From Streptomyces litmocidini (GTDB taxonomy: Bacteria > Actinomycetota > Actinomycetes > Streptomycetales > Streptomycetaceae), in assembly GCF_014649755.1 (NCBI RefSeq), contig NZ_BMTQ01000008.1:186001-250000 (forward strand): 64,000 bases of DNA. The letters are read 5' to 3'. Shown here in pieces: positions 52,567-61,159 of the stretch. The first letter of the stretch is position 1; each line of letters opens with the position of its first letter. The position numbers were made by a program, and so were the translations under genes. Under the pieces are notes generated by a model. That model was not told the origin of the DNA. It searched no databases and saw only the letters and a program-made list of their open reading frames with translations.

Positions 52567-55164
52567 GTGCTCGAAGGCTTCGGCGAGGCGCTCGCGGACC
52601 GGGAGTACTACCTGCCGCTGACCGGCGTGGCCGATCCCGGGCCGCGCTTCGCTCCCGGTGAGGTGCCGCCGGGCCTGCGCGGCTCCGCCCAGGGCATCTG
52701 GACGGTCTGGGGCGGTGCGCGGGCCGGGCTCGCCGATCAGGGCTGGAAGATCCACGTGTCGGCGCGCCTCGACCGGGCGCAGCACGTGCTCGACACGGTC
52801 GCCGGGATCTGCTTCTCCGAAGGCGTGCCGTTCAAGCACCTGAGCGCCCGGCTCTTCTTCCTGTTCCTCCATCACAAGCACGCCGCGCGGGCCCAGTCGG
52901 GCAAGTTCTGCGCCGTCTACCCACCGGACACGGCGACCGCCCGCCGACTCCTCGAACGCCTGCGCGACGCCCTCGACGGGGAGGAGGGGCCGTACGTCCT
53001 CACCGACCGGCGCTTCCGCGACTCTCGGACGGTCCACTACCGCTACGGCTCCTTCGACGGCGCCCGCAGCCGGCTCCGGGCCGACGGCACCCGGGAGGGG
53101 ACGATCCGCGACGGCTCCGGCCGCGAGGTCGTGGACTCGCGGGTGCCCGCCTTCCACTTGCCCGCGGGGATCACGGACCCCTTCGTCGAGCAGGAGGAGC
53201 AGCCGCACGCGGGCCCGATCCTGATCCGCGACTACGAGGTGACCCGCGCGGTGCGCCTGAGCAACGCCGGCGGCGCCTACCAGGCCCTCGACCGGCGGAC
53301 CGGCCGCCCCGTCTTCCTCAAGGAGGCCCGCGCCCACAACGGCCTGGTCTTCGACGGGTCCGACGCGCAGCAGCGGCTGCGGCACGAGTACGACGTGCTG
53401 CGCGAGCTGCACGCGGCGGCCCCTGGGGTGGGCCCGGAGCCCCTGGACCACTTCACGGAGTGGGAGCACGACTTCCTCGTCACCGAGTACGTCGCGGGGC
53501 AGCCGCTGGTGAGCTGGCTGAGCCGGTCCTCCCCGCTGGCCCGCGCCGACCGCACGGCCGAGTCCGTCGCCGCGTACTACGAGGCGTGCCGCCGGCTGCT
53601 GGCCGCGCTGGACGCCTCGCTCGACCGGCTGCACGCCGCCGGCCACCGGTTCGGTGACCTCAGCCTGGGCAATGTGCTGGTCACGCCGTCGGGAGGGATC
53701 CGTCTCGTGGACTTCGAGGCGGCCTCGGCACTGTCCGCCGCCCCGTCCCGTATGGGCACCCCGGGGTTCACGCCGCCGCCCGGCCTGCGCCGGGCCGCCA
53801 CCGATCCGCTGCTGCAGGACCGGTACGGCGCGTCGGCGGTCGCGCTCGCCTTCCTGGCGCCGTTCCACGAGATCGCCGAGCACGCGCCCGCCAACCTCGC
53901 ACTGCTGCGCCGCGATCTGGCGGACGTGGCTCCGCCGCGGGACCTGTGGCAGCGGGCGACCGCCTTCCACCTGGCGGAGGACCGGGGACGGGACCGGAAC
54001 GGCCCCGACCGCCCGCCCTCCCCCGTCGAGCCGGACGCCGATCCGCGCGGCCGCCTCTCCCGGCTGGCCGAGGACGTGGCCGCGGGTCTCCTCGAGACGG
54101 CCGACGCCGACCGGCCGGAGTGGGCCTTCCCGCCCTCGCCCGAGGCGTTCCGGACCAACAACGTGTGCCTGGCCCACGGCACGGCCGGGGTGGTGCACGC
54201 CTTGCGCCGCGCCGGGGTCGAGGTGCCGGAGGAGATCGTCGAACGGCTGCGCCGCGACACGCTGGCACTGCGCGACGCGCTGCCCCCCGGACTGCTCGTC
54301 GGTTCGGCAGGCATCGCCCGGGTGCTGGCCGACCTCGGCCGGCCCGCCGAGGCCGTCGACCTGCTCCGGGACGCCGACGGCCACCCGCTCACCGCCTCCT
54401 GCGGCACGCTGGCCGGCGGGCGGGCCGGGGTCGGCCTGGGCTGGCTCGCCCTGCACCGGCTGACGGGGGAGAACAGCCACCTGGAGCGGGCCGCCGCGGC
54501 GGGGGAAGCCCTGCTGCGCACCCCCGACCTGCCGGCCGCCCTCGGCGAGCACGACGCCCGCGGCCTGCTGCACGGCCGCTCGGGACTCGCCCTCTTCCTC
54601 CACCGCCTGGCCCGCGACACCGGCGAGGACCGTTTCCTGGAGGCGGGCCGCCTGCTGCTCCACCAGGAGCTGGACCGGACCTTTCCGCTGGACGACGGCG
54701 CCCTGTCCCTCTCCGACGACGCACGGCTCACCCGCGCCATGCCGTACTTGGCCACGGGCGCGGCGGGTCTCGCGGCGGTGCTCACCCGCTACGTGGCCAC
54801 CGCGCCGGACGAGCGCTGCGCCGCGGCACTGCCGCGGCTGGTCGCCGGCATCCGGGTCTCCTGCGCCACGAAGGAGGCGGGCCTGTACCGGGGGCTGGCC
54901 GGGCTGAGCTGGTTCCTGACCGAGCACGCCGAGCTCACCGGCACGGACGCCGCCCGCGGGGACGCCGTGCGCGCCGCGACCGGCCTGCTGAAGTACGCCG
55001 TCCCGTACCGGCGCGGTGTCCGCTTCCTCGGAGCGGGTTCGCAGCGGTTCACCGCCGACCTGTCCAGTGGCGGGGCCGGTGTCCTGCTGGCCCTGCACCG
55101 CCTGCTGGCCGGCCCGCTCCTGACGGGGCACCACGCGCGCCCCCGGATCCCGGCAGCCGTCTGA
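52567..55164 (+). CDS. Class III lanthipeptide synthetase LanKC
   Basis: 865 residues. N-terminal lyase domain (about 50-200): GWKIHVSARLDRAQHVLDTVA at 59, FKHLSARLFFLFLHHKHAARAQSGKFCAVYP and GPYVLTDRRFRDSRTVHYRYGSF. Kinase domain (about 220-470) with Lys252 in FLKEA, HRFGDLSLGN (Asp364) and DFE (Asp382). The C-terminal LanC-like cyclase (about 510-850) lacks the Cys-Cys-His zinc set, as expected for class III rather than IV. It phosphorylates, eliminates and cyclises Ser/Thr and Cys in the precursor at 55271. TGAGGAG precedes the GTG. Confidence 0.92.
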   Translation: MLEGFGEALADREYYLPLTGVADPGPRFAPGEVPPGLRGSAQGIWTVWGGARAGLADQGWKIHVSARLDRAQHVLDTVAGICFSEGVPFKHLSARLFFLFLHHKHAARAQSGKFCAVYPPDTATARRLLERLRDALDGEEGPYVLTDRRFRDSRTVHYRYGSFDGARSRLRADGTREGTIRDGSGREVVDSRVPAFHLPAGITDPFVEQEEQPHAGPILIRDYEVTRAVRLSNAGGAYQALDRRTGRPVFLKEARAHNGLVFDGSDAQQRLRHEYDVLRELHAAAPGVGPEPLDHFTEWEHDFLVTEYVAGQPLVSWLSRSSPLARADRTAESVAAYYEACRRLLAALDASLDRLHAAGHRFGDLSLGNVLVTPSGGIRLVDFEAASALSAAPSRMGTPGFTPPPGLRRAATDPLLQDRYGASAVALAFLAPFHEIAEHAPANLALLRRDLADVAPPRDLWQRATAFHLAEDRGRDRNGPDRPPSPVEPDADPRGRLSRLAEDVAAGLLETADADRPEWAFPPSPEAFRTNNVCLAHGTAGVVHALRRAGVEVPEEIVERLRRDTLALRDALPPGLLVGSAGIARVLADLGRPAEAVDLLRDADGHPLTASCGTLAGGRAGVGLGWLALHRLTGENSHLERAAAAGEALLRTPDLPAALGEHDARGLLHGRSGLALFLHRLARDTGEDRFLEAGRLLLHQELDRTFPLDDGALSLSDDARLTRAMPYLATGAAGLAAVLTRYVATAPDERCAAALPRLVAGIRVSCATKEAGLYRGLAGLSWFLTEHAELTGTDAARGDAVRAATGLLKYAVPYRRGVRFLGAGSQRFTADLSSGGAGVLLALHRLLAGPLLTGHHARPRIPAAV

Positions 55165-55270
55165 CGTCACCGGAAGGGCCTCCCGAGAACTCCTCGGCAC
55201 GGCGGGGAACACCTCCGTGCCGAGGTGCGCAGCGACCGATACGACCACGACAGGAAAGAGGAGATCACCC

Positions 55271-55384
55271 ATGAGCCAGATCCTCGCGCTCCAGACCCTG
55301 GACACCGAGCAGGAGGTCCACGCCCTCGTCCCCTGCTTCAGCGTCGCCTGGAGCATCAGCGACATCTTCCCCGAGCCGATGTAG
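55271..55384 (+). CDS. Class III lanthipeptide precursor (LanA), unusual core order
   Basis: 37 residues. The leader holds ILALQTLD, the class III synthetase recognition motif (I/L-x-x-L-Q). After an acidic stretch, the core is LVPCFSVAWSISDIF plus PEPM. The single Cys comes before the three Ser, giving Cys-x-Ser-x3-Ser-x-Ser, whereas labionin peptides have Ser-x2-Ser before Cys. GAGGAG sits seven bases before the ATG. It is 106 bp after lanKC and followed at once by a very strong hairpin. No exporter or protease gene is nearby. Confidence 0.85.
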   Translation: MSQILALQTLDTEQEVHALVPCFSVAWSISDIFPEPM

Positions 55385-55397
55385 CGGGCCGGTGCCC

Positions 55398-55444
55398 GCG
55401 GCGGGCCGGAACCGGTGGACCCGCCACCGGTTCCGGCCCGCCGC
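55398..55444. terminator. 21-bp stem hairpin terminator after lanA
   Basis: Arms 55398-55418 and 55424-55444 pair perfectly around a 5-base loop, 14 bp after the lanA stop. It closes the lanKC-lanA unit. Confidence 0.9.
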
Positions 55445-55579
55445 GTCGCTCGGTGTCCCGGTGATCGCCAGGGCCTCGCGCGGGACGACGCAGGTGCCGG
55501 TGCTCGGCGTCGCACTGCTGATCGGCCCGCGCGGACCCGCGGGCGCGGCCGGGCGGCATCCCCCGGGCGCGTCCGGGAC

Positions 55580-55624
55580 GTCCTGGGCGTCCTGGGCGTC
55601 CTGGGCGTCCTGGGCGTCCTGGGC
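55580..55624. repeat. 9-bp tandem repeat, five perfect units
   Basis: GTCCTGGGC repeated five times without error, then a changed unit. In one frame it encodes SWA repeats, but no supported gene covers it. It lies between the lanA terminator and the EF-hand gene. Confidence 0.88.
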
Positions 55625-55767
55625 GTCCGGGCTGATTGTCGGTGGACTCACTCCTTCCGGTAACGGTGGCCGCCTCACCGTCACGACTCCCCCCACAACG
55701 CGGTTACGTGGGAGCACTCATGGAGCCGGGCCCGGGACCGACGGGCCGCACGAGACAGGTGACGGAC

Positions 55768-56301
55768 ATGCGCACTGAGGCCGCCAAGCGGGTCGAGCTG
55801 GTCTTCTCCCTCTTCGACGCCAACGGCAACGGAGTCATCGACTCCGGTGACTTCGACCTCATGACGGAACGCGTCCTGGAGGCGGCGGTCGCCTCGGACG
55901 CCGACGCGAAGGAGGCCATCCGGACCGCGTTCCGCCGCTACTGGACGACACTGGCCGCCGAACTGGACGCCAACGGCGACGGAGTGATCACCGTCGACGA
56001 GTTCCGCCCCTTCGTGCTCGACCCCGAGCGTTTCGGTCCCACGGTCGCCGAGTTCGCCGAGGCGCTCTCCGCACTCGGCGATCCGGACGGGGACGGCCTG
56101 ATCGAGCGGCCGCTCTTCGTCTCGCTGATGACGGCGATCGGCTTCGAGGAGGCGAACATCCACGCGCTCTTCGACGCCTTCGGCCCGGACGCCGAGGACC
56201 GCATCACCGTGGCCACGTGGGCCGCCGGCATCGAGGAGTACTACGCGCCGGACCTGGCCGGGATTCCCGGCGACCGGCTGGTGGGCGCCCCGGCCGTCTG
56301 A
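55768..56301 (+). CDS. EF-hand calcium-binding protein (calexcitin/CabC-like)
   Basis: 177 residues. EF-hand loops DANGNGVIDSGD, DANGDGVITVDE and DPDGDGLIERPL carry the expected acidic positions (the third ends in Pro-Leu rather than Glu), and a fourth, DAEDRITVATW, is degenerate. The size and layout match streptomycete calcium-binding proteins of the CabC/calexcitin type, which buffer Ca2+. The ATG at 55768 follows AGGTGACGG; an ATG at 55720 with GGGAG is an alternative that adds 16 residues. Confidence 0.9.
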   Translation: MRTEAAKRVELVFSLFDANGNGVIDSGDFDLMTERVLEAAVASDADAKEAIRTAFRRYWTTLAAELDANGDGVITVDEFRPFVLDPERFGPTVAEFAEALSALGDPDGDGLIERPLFVSLMTAIGFEEANIHALFDAFGPDAEDRITVATWAAGIEEYYAPDLAGIPGDRLVGAPAV

Positions 56302-56363
56302 GGCGGTCCGGTCGCGGGTGTCCCGGGGCGGCGCCGACCGCCCCGGGCCACCGGCGGCCCGGC

Positions 56364-56499
56364 GGACGTCACGACCCGGCGGACGTCACGACCCGGCCGA
56401 CGTTACGACCCGGCGGACGTCACGACCCGGCCGACGTCACGACCCGGCCGACGTCACGGCCCGGCCGACGTCACGACCCGGCCGACGTCACGACCCGGG
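56364..56499. repeat. 17-bp direct repeat, eight tandem units
   Basis: GGACGTCACGACCCGGC or a one- or two-base variant occurs every 17 bp from 56364 to about 56499. Each unit contains GACGTCACG. It lies between the convergent EF-hand and methyltransferase genes, and the last unit includes the methyltransferase stop codon (56488-56490). Confidence 0.92.
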
Positions 56500-57447
56500 C
56501 TTGTGGGCGAAGACCCACCGGTTTCCCTCCAGGGCGTCGTTCGGCTCGGGGAGGGGGCCGCGCCCGTGCCGACGGGTGAAGTCGAAGGGCGTGCGCATCG
56601 ACGTGGACCAGCCCCTGGCCGTCAGGTGCCCCGCCGAGTCGGGGCGCGGTCCCAGGTCGAAGAGGTCGAGCAGGTCGATGCCGATCTGTTCCCGCGTCGC
56701 CGTGTAGATCGCGCTGTCGCGGTACGCCAGCAGGTCCTTCTCCAGCTTGGCCTCGAAGGCCAGGGCACTGCCCCCGGTGGTCAGCCGGTCCACCGTGTCG
56801 ATGAGGTACGTCTCGGCGCGGCTCGGCAGATAGAAGAGCAGCCCTTCGGCCAGCCAGACGCTCGGCGCGCCCGGGTCGAAGCCGGTGGAGGTCAGAGCGG
56901 TGACCCAGTCCGCGCGCAGGTCGACCGGTACGGGGACGCGCTTCGCCCTCGGGGCGGCCGACCGGTCCGTGAGCACCCGCTGTTTGAAGGCCAGCACGCC
57001 CGCCCTGTCGATCTCGAAGACCACGCAGTCGGACGGCAGGTCCAGCCGGAAGGCGCGCGTGTCCAACCCCGCTCCCAGCAGCACCACTTGACGGACGCCG
57101 TCGTGGACGGCCCCGAGGACGAAGTCGTCGAGGACCCTGGTCCGCAGCCCGAAGTAGCGGGCGAACCTGCCCCACAGCGGGTTGTCGTCCCCCTCCGGGA
57201 CCTGCGCGACGCGTACCGGCCAGTCCGCGCACGCCGGGGCCGCGCGGACGAAGTGTTCGGCGTGGACGTCCTGGGCCAGGCTGTCGTGGCGGTGGGTCTC
57301 GATCGCCCGGGCCGCGGCGACCAGGAGGGCGGTCAGTCCCACACCGCCGTCCACGCCTTCCCCGTCGGCCCGCCGGGCCCCCGTGGCGGCCGCGTCCCCT
57401 CCGGTGGCGGGACGGGAGGACTCCTCGGTGGTGAAGGTTTCGCTCAT
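56488..57447 (-). CDS. SAM-dependent methyltransferase, leucine carboxyl methyltransferase-like family
   Basis: 319 residues. VRQVVLLGAGLDTRAFRLDLPSDCVVFEIDRAGVLAFKQRVL is the SAM site of the LCMT/TIGR00027 family, with DLRADWVTAL and SVWLAEGLLFYLPSRAETYLIDTV after it. Members methylate carboxylates or hydroxyls of small molecules in actinobacteria. The ATG overlaps the alcohol dehydrogenase stop as ATGA, so it belongs to the mfnB operon and could cap a furan acid or alcohol. Its last codons lie in the 17-bp repeat array. Confidence 0.85.
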   Translation of the reverse strand: MSETFTTEESSRPATGGDAAATGARRADGEGVDGGVGLTALLVAAARAIETHRHDSLAQDVHAEHFVRAAPACADWPVRVAQVPEGDDNPLWGRFARYFGLRTRVLDDFVLGAVHDGVRQVVLLGAGLDTRAFRLDLPSDCVVFEIDRAGVLAFKQRVLTDRSAAPRAKRVPVPVDLRADWVTALTSTGFDPGAPSVWLAEGLLFYLPSRAETYLIDTVDRLTTGGSALAFEAKLEKDLLAYRDSAIYTATREQIGIDLLDLFDLGPRPDSAGHLTARGWSTSMRTPFDFTRRHGRGPLPEPNDALEGNRWVFAHKPGS

Positions 57448-58556
57448 CGGTCTCTTCTTTCCGGCAGCAGGACGGGTTTGACCACGCGGCCGGCGTCGCA
57501 GTCGCGTTCGGCCTCGTTGATGTCGGCCAGCGGATAGGTGCGGATCAGCTGGTCGAAGGGGAAGCGGCCGGCCCGCCACAGGCCGGTCAACCGGGGTACC
57601 AGCAGTCCGGGCACGGCGTCGCCCTCGCAGATGTGGCGGATGCCGCGGCCCCGGTCGAGCGTGCCCGGTTCGAGCGTCAGCGGCGCGTGGAGGCGCGCCA
57701 CGAGGCCGAGGGTGCCGGTGGGGCGCAGCGCGTGGAGCGCGTCGTTGACGAGCGGGGCCGAGGCCGTGGTGTCCAGGGCGTACTGGGCTCCGCCGTCGGT
57801 GAGTCGGCGGATGCGCTCGGGCAGTCCGTGCGATCCGGCGGGCAGCGGGGTCGCGCCGAACCGTTCGGCCAGGTCCAGCCGCTCGGGATGCCGGTCGACG
57901 GCCACGGTCCGCACGCCGGCGGCGGCGGCCGCCATCACGGCGGCCAGGCCCACCGCTCCCGAACCGAGGACCACGAGGGTGTCGCCGGGTCCCGCGGCGA
58001 AGGTGTTCAGCACGGCTCCGGCACCGGTGAGGAAGCCGCAGCCGAGCGGACCGAGGAGTTCGAGCGGCAGGTCGGGATCGACCCGGACGGCGTTGCGGGC
58101 CGGGACGAGCGCGTAGGCGGCGAAGGAGGACTGGCCGAACCACCGGGGGGCCAGCGCCTTTCCGGCCGCGTCGGTGAGTCGCGGCGGTCCCTCCTCGCGC
58201 CCGCCGAAGAGGTTGAGGGCGGCGAACGAGTCGCAGTAGGCGGGGGCGGCGGCTCGGCAGTTCCGGCAGTGTCCGCAGGAGTCGAAGCTCAGGACGACGT
58301 GGTCGCCGACGTCGAGCGCGGGGTCGGGGCCGCCGCCCGTCGCCACCACGACCCCGGCGCCCTCGTGGCCGAGGACCGCCGGCAGCGGGCTGCGGCCGGC
58401 CGATCGCCGCACCGCGAGGTCGGTCCGGCACATCCCGGCTCCCGCGATCTCGACCAGGACCTCGCCGGGGCCGGGTTCCGCCCGCAGGGTCACCTCCTCG
58501 ACCGTGAACGGCTCCTCGTACGAGCGCAGTACGGCCGCCGGGAACCTCGTCGTCAC
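57444..58556 (-). CDS. Zinc-dependent alcohol dehydrogenase (aryl-alcohol type)
   Basis: 370 residues. Catalytic zinc: GAGMCRTDLA and GHEGAGVV; structural zinc: SCGHCRNCRAAAPAYC; then LGCGFLTGAGAVLN and NAD loop VVLGSGAVGLAAVMAAAAAG. The order and the LGCGFLTGAGAV form resemble benzyl/aryl-alcohol dehydrogenases. The GTG start overlaps the aldehyde dehydrogenase stop as GTGA. Paired with that enzyme, it suggests alcohol to aldehyde to acid conversion of an aromatic or furan substrate. Confidence 0.88.
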   Translation of the reverse strand: MTTRFPAAVLRSYEEPFTVEEVTLRAEPGPGEVLVEIAGAGMCRTDLAVRRSAGRSPLPAVLGHEGAGVVVATGGGPDPALDVGDHVVLSFDSCGHCRNCRAAAPAYCDSFAALNLFGGREEGPPRLTDAAGKALAPRWFGQSSFAAYALVPARNAVRVDPDLPLELLGPLGCGFLTGAGAVLNTFAAGPGDTLVVLGSGAVGLAAVMAAAAAGVRTVAVDRHPERLDLAERFGATPLPAGSHGLPERIRRLTDGGAQYALDTTASAPLVNDALHALRPTGTLGLVARLHAPLTLEPGTLDRGRGIRHICEGDAVPGLLVPRLTGLWRAGRFPFDQLIRTYPLADINEAERDCDAGRVVKPVLLPERRDR

Positions 58557-59962
58557 GCTTCCCCCTCCCGCGGGCGGTGGACGACGAACGGCCGGAGGTT
58601 GCCGTAGAGGCCCCACGGCCCGCCCGCGACGCCGACGCCGCTGTCCTTGGCGCCCGCGAAGGGCTGGGCGAGGGAGAGTTCGGCGTGGTGGTTGATCCAG
58701 GCCGTGCCGCATTCGAGCCGGTCGGCCACGGCCTCGGCCCGGTCGAGGTCGGTGCCCCAGACGGAGCCGCCGAGGCCGAAGCCGGTGCCGTTGGCCGCGT
58801 CGACGGCCTCGTCGAGGTCCCGGTACGGCAGGACCGGCAGGACCGGTCCGAACTGTTCCTCGGTCACCACCGGGCTGTCGGGCGGGACGTCGGTGAGGAC
58901 CGTGGGGGCGAAGAAGTAGCCCGCCCCGTCGAGTCGGTGGCCGCCGGCCGCGGCCCGGGCACCGTCCGCCAGGGCCTGCCGCGTGACCTGCTCGACCCGG
59001 GCCAGCTGGGGAGCGTTGTTGACCGGACCGATGCGGGTGTCCGGGTCGAGTCCGGATCCGACCGCGACGGTCTTCGCGCGCCGGGCGAGGGCTTCGACGA
59101 CCTCGGCGTGGAGCCGGGCGGGCGCGTAGACGCGTTTGACCGCCATGCAGACCTGCCCGCAGTTGCGGAACGCGGCCCAGAACAGCCGGTCCGCGATCCG
59201 GTCCACGTCGACGTCGTCCAGGAGGACGGCGGCGTCGTTTCCGCCCAGTTCCAGGGTGACCCGGGCGAGCGAGGCCGCCGCGGCCCCGGCGACGGCCCGG
59301 CCGGTGGGGACCGAGCCCGTGAAGGTGACGTGGCGGATGTCCGGATGGGCGGCCAGACGGGCGCCGAGGGGTTCGCGGCCCGTGACGACGGTCAGGACGT
59401 CCTCGGGCAGGACGGTGGCGAGGACGGAGCCGAGCAGCCGGGTGGCGAGCGGGGTGTGGGGGGACGGTTTGAGGACCACGGTGTTGCCGGCCGCGAGCGC
59501 GGGCGCGAACTTCGCCGCCGCGAGCTGGAGCGGGAAGTTCCACGGCACGATCGCTGCGACGGGCCCCACGGGACGCCAGCGGACCTCGCTGTGCACGGGC
59601 CGGTCGTCGTCGATCCGGCGGGTCCTGGGAGCCAGGTCGGCGAAGTAGCGCAGCCGGGCCGCCGTACGGGCGATCTCGGCGTACGACTCGGCCAGGGGCT
59701 TGCCCTGTTCCCGGGTGAGCAGCCGGGCGAGGTCGGCGCCGGCCGTTTCCACGGCGTCGGCGGCGGCGCGCAGGGCCGCGGTGCGGGCGGCGGGGTCGGA
59801 GCGCCAGCCGTGCCAGGCCCGCCGGGCCCGGGCGACCGTCTCGTCCAGCTCGTCCGGCAGCTGGTCGGGGGCCTCGTCGAAGGCCTCCCCGGTGGCCGGG
59901 TCGACGACGGCGAGGCGTGCGGCACGACGGCCGGGGACGCGACCGGTTCCTGGTGTCGGCAT
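58553..59962 (-). CDS. Aldehyde dehydrogenase family protein
   Basis: 469 residues. VGPVAAIVPWNFPLQLAAAKFAPALAAGNTVVLKPSPHTP, LELGGNDAAVLLDD (Glu) and NCGQVCMAVKRVYAPARLH (Cys), with FGPVLPVLPYRDLDEAVDAANGTGFGLGGSVWG and GTAWINHHAEL near the C-terminus. It is a normal-length NAD(P) ALDH. The ATG at 59962 is 8 bp after the mfnB stop. The best substrate guess, from the operon, is a furan aldehyde. Confidence 0.9.
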   Translation of the reverse strand: MPTPGTGRVPGRRAARLAVVDPATGEAFDEAPDQLPDELDETVARARRAWHGWRSDPAARTAALRAAADAVETAGADLARLLTREQGKPLAESYAEIARTAARLRYFADLAPRTRRIDDDRPVHSEVRWRPVGPVAAIVPWNFPLQLAAAKFAPALAAGNTVVLKPSPHTPLATRLLGSVLATVLPEDVLTVVTGREPLGARLAAHPDIRHVTFTGSVPTGRAVAGAAAASLARVTLELGGNDAAVLLDDVDVDRIADRLFWAAFRNCGQVCMAVKRVYAPARLHAEVVEALARRAKTVAVGSGLDPDTRIGPVNNAPQLARVEQVTRQALADGARAAAGGHRLDGAGYFFAPTVLTDVPPDSPVVTEEQFGPVLPVLPYRDLDEAVDAANGTGFGLGGSVWGTDLDRAEAVADRLECGTAWINHHAELSLAQPFAGAKDSGVGVAGGPWGLYGNLRPFVVHRPREGEA

Positions 59963-59970
59963 CCCGGCGG

Positions 59971-60729
59971 TCAGTTCACGGCCGGGGTGCCGACGGCGTG
60001 TTCCCGGGCCTGCCGGTCCATCTCCGCCCGGAAGGCGGCGACCAGATGCGGCTGGATCCTCCCGGCGTTGCGGTCGCCGCCCGCGCAGACCGCTCCCCGC
60101 ACGCCCACGATGTCCGTGCCGATGCGGGTCAGCGGACCGAGATCGGTCTGCTTGACGCTGCCCGCGAGGGCGGCGAGCAGACCGGAGGCGTGGGCGCGCC
60201 GGACGAACTCGGCGCAGGCGTCGGGCGGGACGTGGTCGAAGAGGCGCGTTCCGTCCTTGATCGCGGTGTCCAGCATGGCCGCGTCGGCACCGGCGCGGGC
60301 GGCGATGTCGGGCAGGGCGAGCGGGTTGACGCAGCCGACGCGGTGGGCGTCGGCGTAGCCCGAGGCGACGACGAGTGCCTCGGGGCGGTGGTCCTTCACC
60401 GCACGGACGACCGCGCGCATGACCTCGACGCCCTGCTCGGGAGTCGTGCAGCCGTACAGGCCGACCTTGATGTACGTGGCGCCGGAGACGACCGCGCCGA
60501 GCGCGGCCTGCGCCACCGTACCGGGCTTGTACGGCACGTCCCCCACGGTCGCGGAGACCGGCTTGTCCGCCGGCACCGCGTCGCGTATCTCCCGGATGAC
60601 CCAGGGGAAGTTGGCGCCCAGCGAGCCCTCGTCGGGCTTCTTGACGTCGACGATGTCGAGGTGTTCCGCGGCCTTCGCACAGTCGAGGGCTTCCTCGACA
60701 CCGTCCGGGGAGATGAGAAGCAACACCAT
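59971..60729 (-). CDS. mfnB: (5-formylfuran-3-yl)methyl phosphate synthase, MfnB
   Basis: 252 residues. LLISPDGVEEALDCAKAAEHLDIVDVKKPDEGSLGANFPWVIREI, PVSATVGDVPYKPGTVAQAA, YIKVGLYG, VVASGYADAHRVG, MLDTAIKDGTRLFDHV and DIVGVRGAVCAGGDRNAGRI match the archaeal MfnB family throughout, including the Lys and Asp residues of its TIM-barrel active site. MfnB joins two triose phosphates into 4-(hydroxymethyl)-2-furancarboxaldehyde phosphate, the furan of methanofuran. GGAAGGAG precedes the ATG. No aminotransferase (MfnC) or other methanofuran gene is present, so a different furan product is likely. Confidence 0.92.
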   Translation of the reverse strand: MVLLLISPDGVEEALDCAKAAEHLDIVDVKKPDEGSLGANFPWVIREIRDAVPADKPVSATVGDVPYKPGTVAQAALGAVVSGATYIKVGLYGCTTPEQGVEVMRAVVRAVKDHRPEALVVASGYADAHRVGCVNPLALPDIAARAGADAAMLDTAIKDGTRLFDHVPPDACAEFVRRAHASGLLAALAGSVKQTDLGPLTRIGTDIVGVRGAVCAGGDRNAGRIQPHLVAAFRAEMDRQAREHAVGTPAVN

Positions 60730-61159
60730 GGGCTCCTTCCGCCGCATGTCCGCCCGGCCGGGGCCAGGGGTGCGGATCACCTGGTTCACGTGCGGTGGGC
60801 CCATCCTTTCCGCCGCCCCGTGGCGGCGGTAGGGCGCGCGGATCTTCCGGGAGGCGCGTGAGGGCACGTGCGTGACGCGATGTGCGCCGGCGCCTGCCGA
60901 CGCACGCCGGACCTGCCGACCGCTCCCCGTGCGCACTTGTGCGCTCGGGGTCGGCGTGGGGTGCGGAGGAGGGCACCCGTCTCCTCCTCGACGCCCCTGC
61001 CCCCAGGCCCCTCGCCGCACTCGACCGCCCGCGGGCACCAGGAGTCACGGCCCTTCCGCTCGGTGACGGCACGTGGCTCGCCCGTGACGGAGGGACCGTG
61101 CGGCCCCGGACCACCGCCCGACCCGGATTCCGCCCCCTGGAGGGCCGGACGGCCGCTTC

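Noticed and set aside
55392..55778. 128-codon frame containing repeated Ser-Trp-Ala from the 9-bp array
   Set aside because: It spans a strong terminator, has no ribosome site, and its body is shadow-like. The repeat is treated as DNA only.
56364..56499. CRISPR array
   Set aside because: The 17-bp units are head to tail with no spacers and no cas genes.
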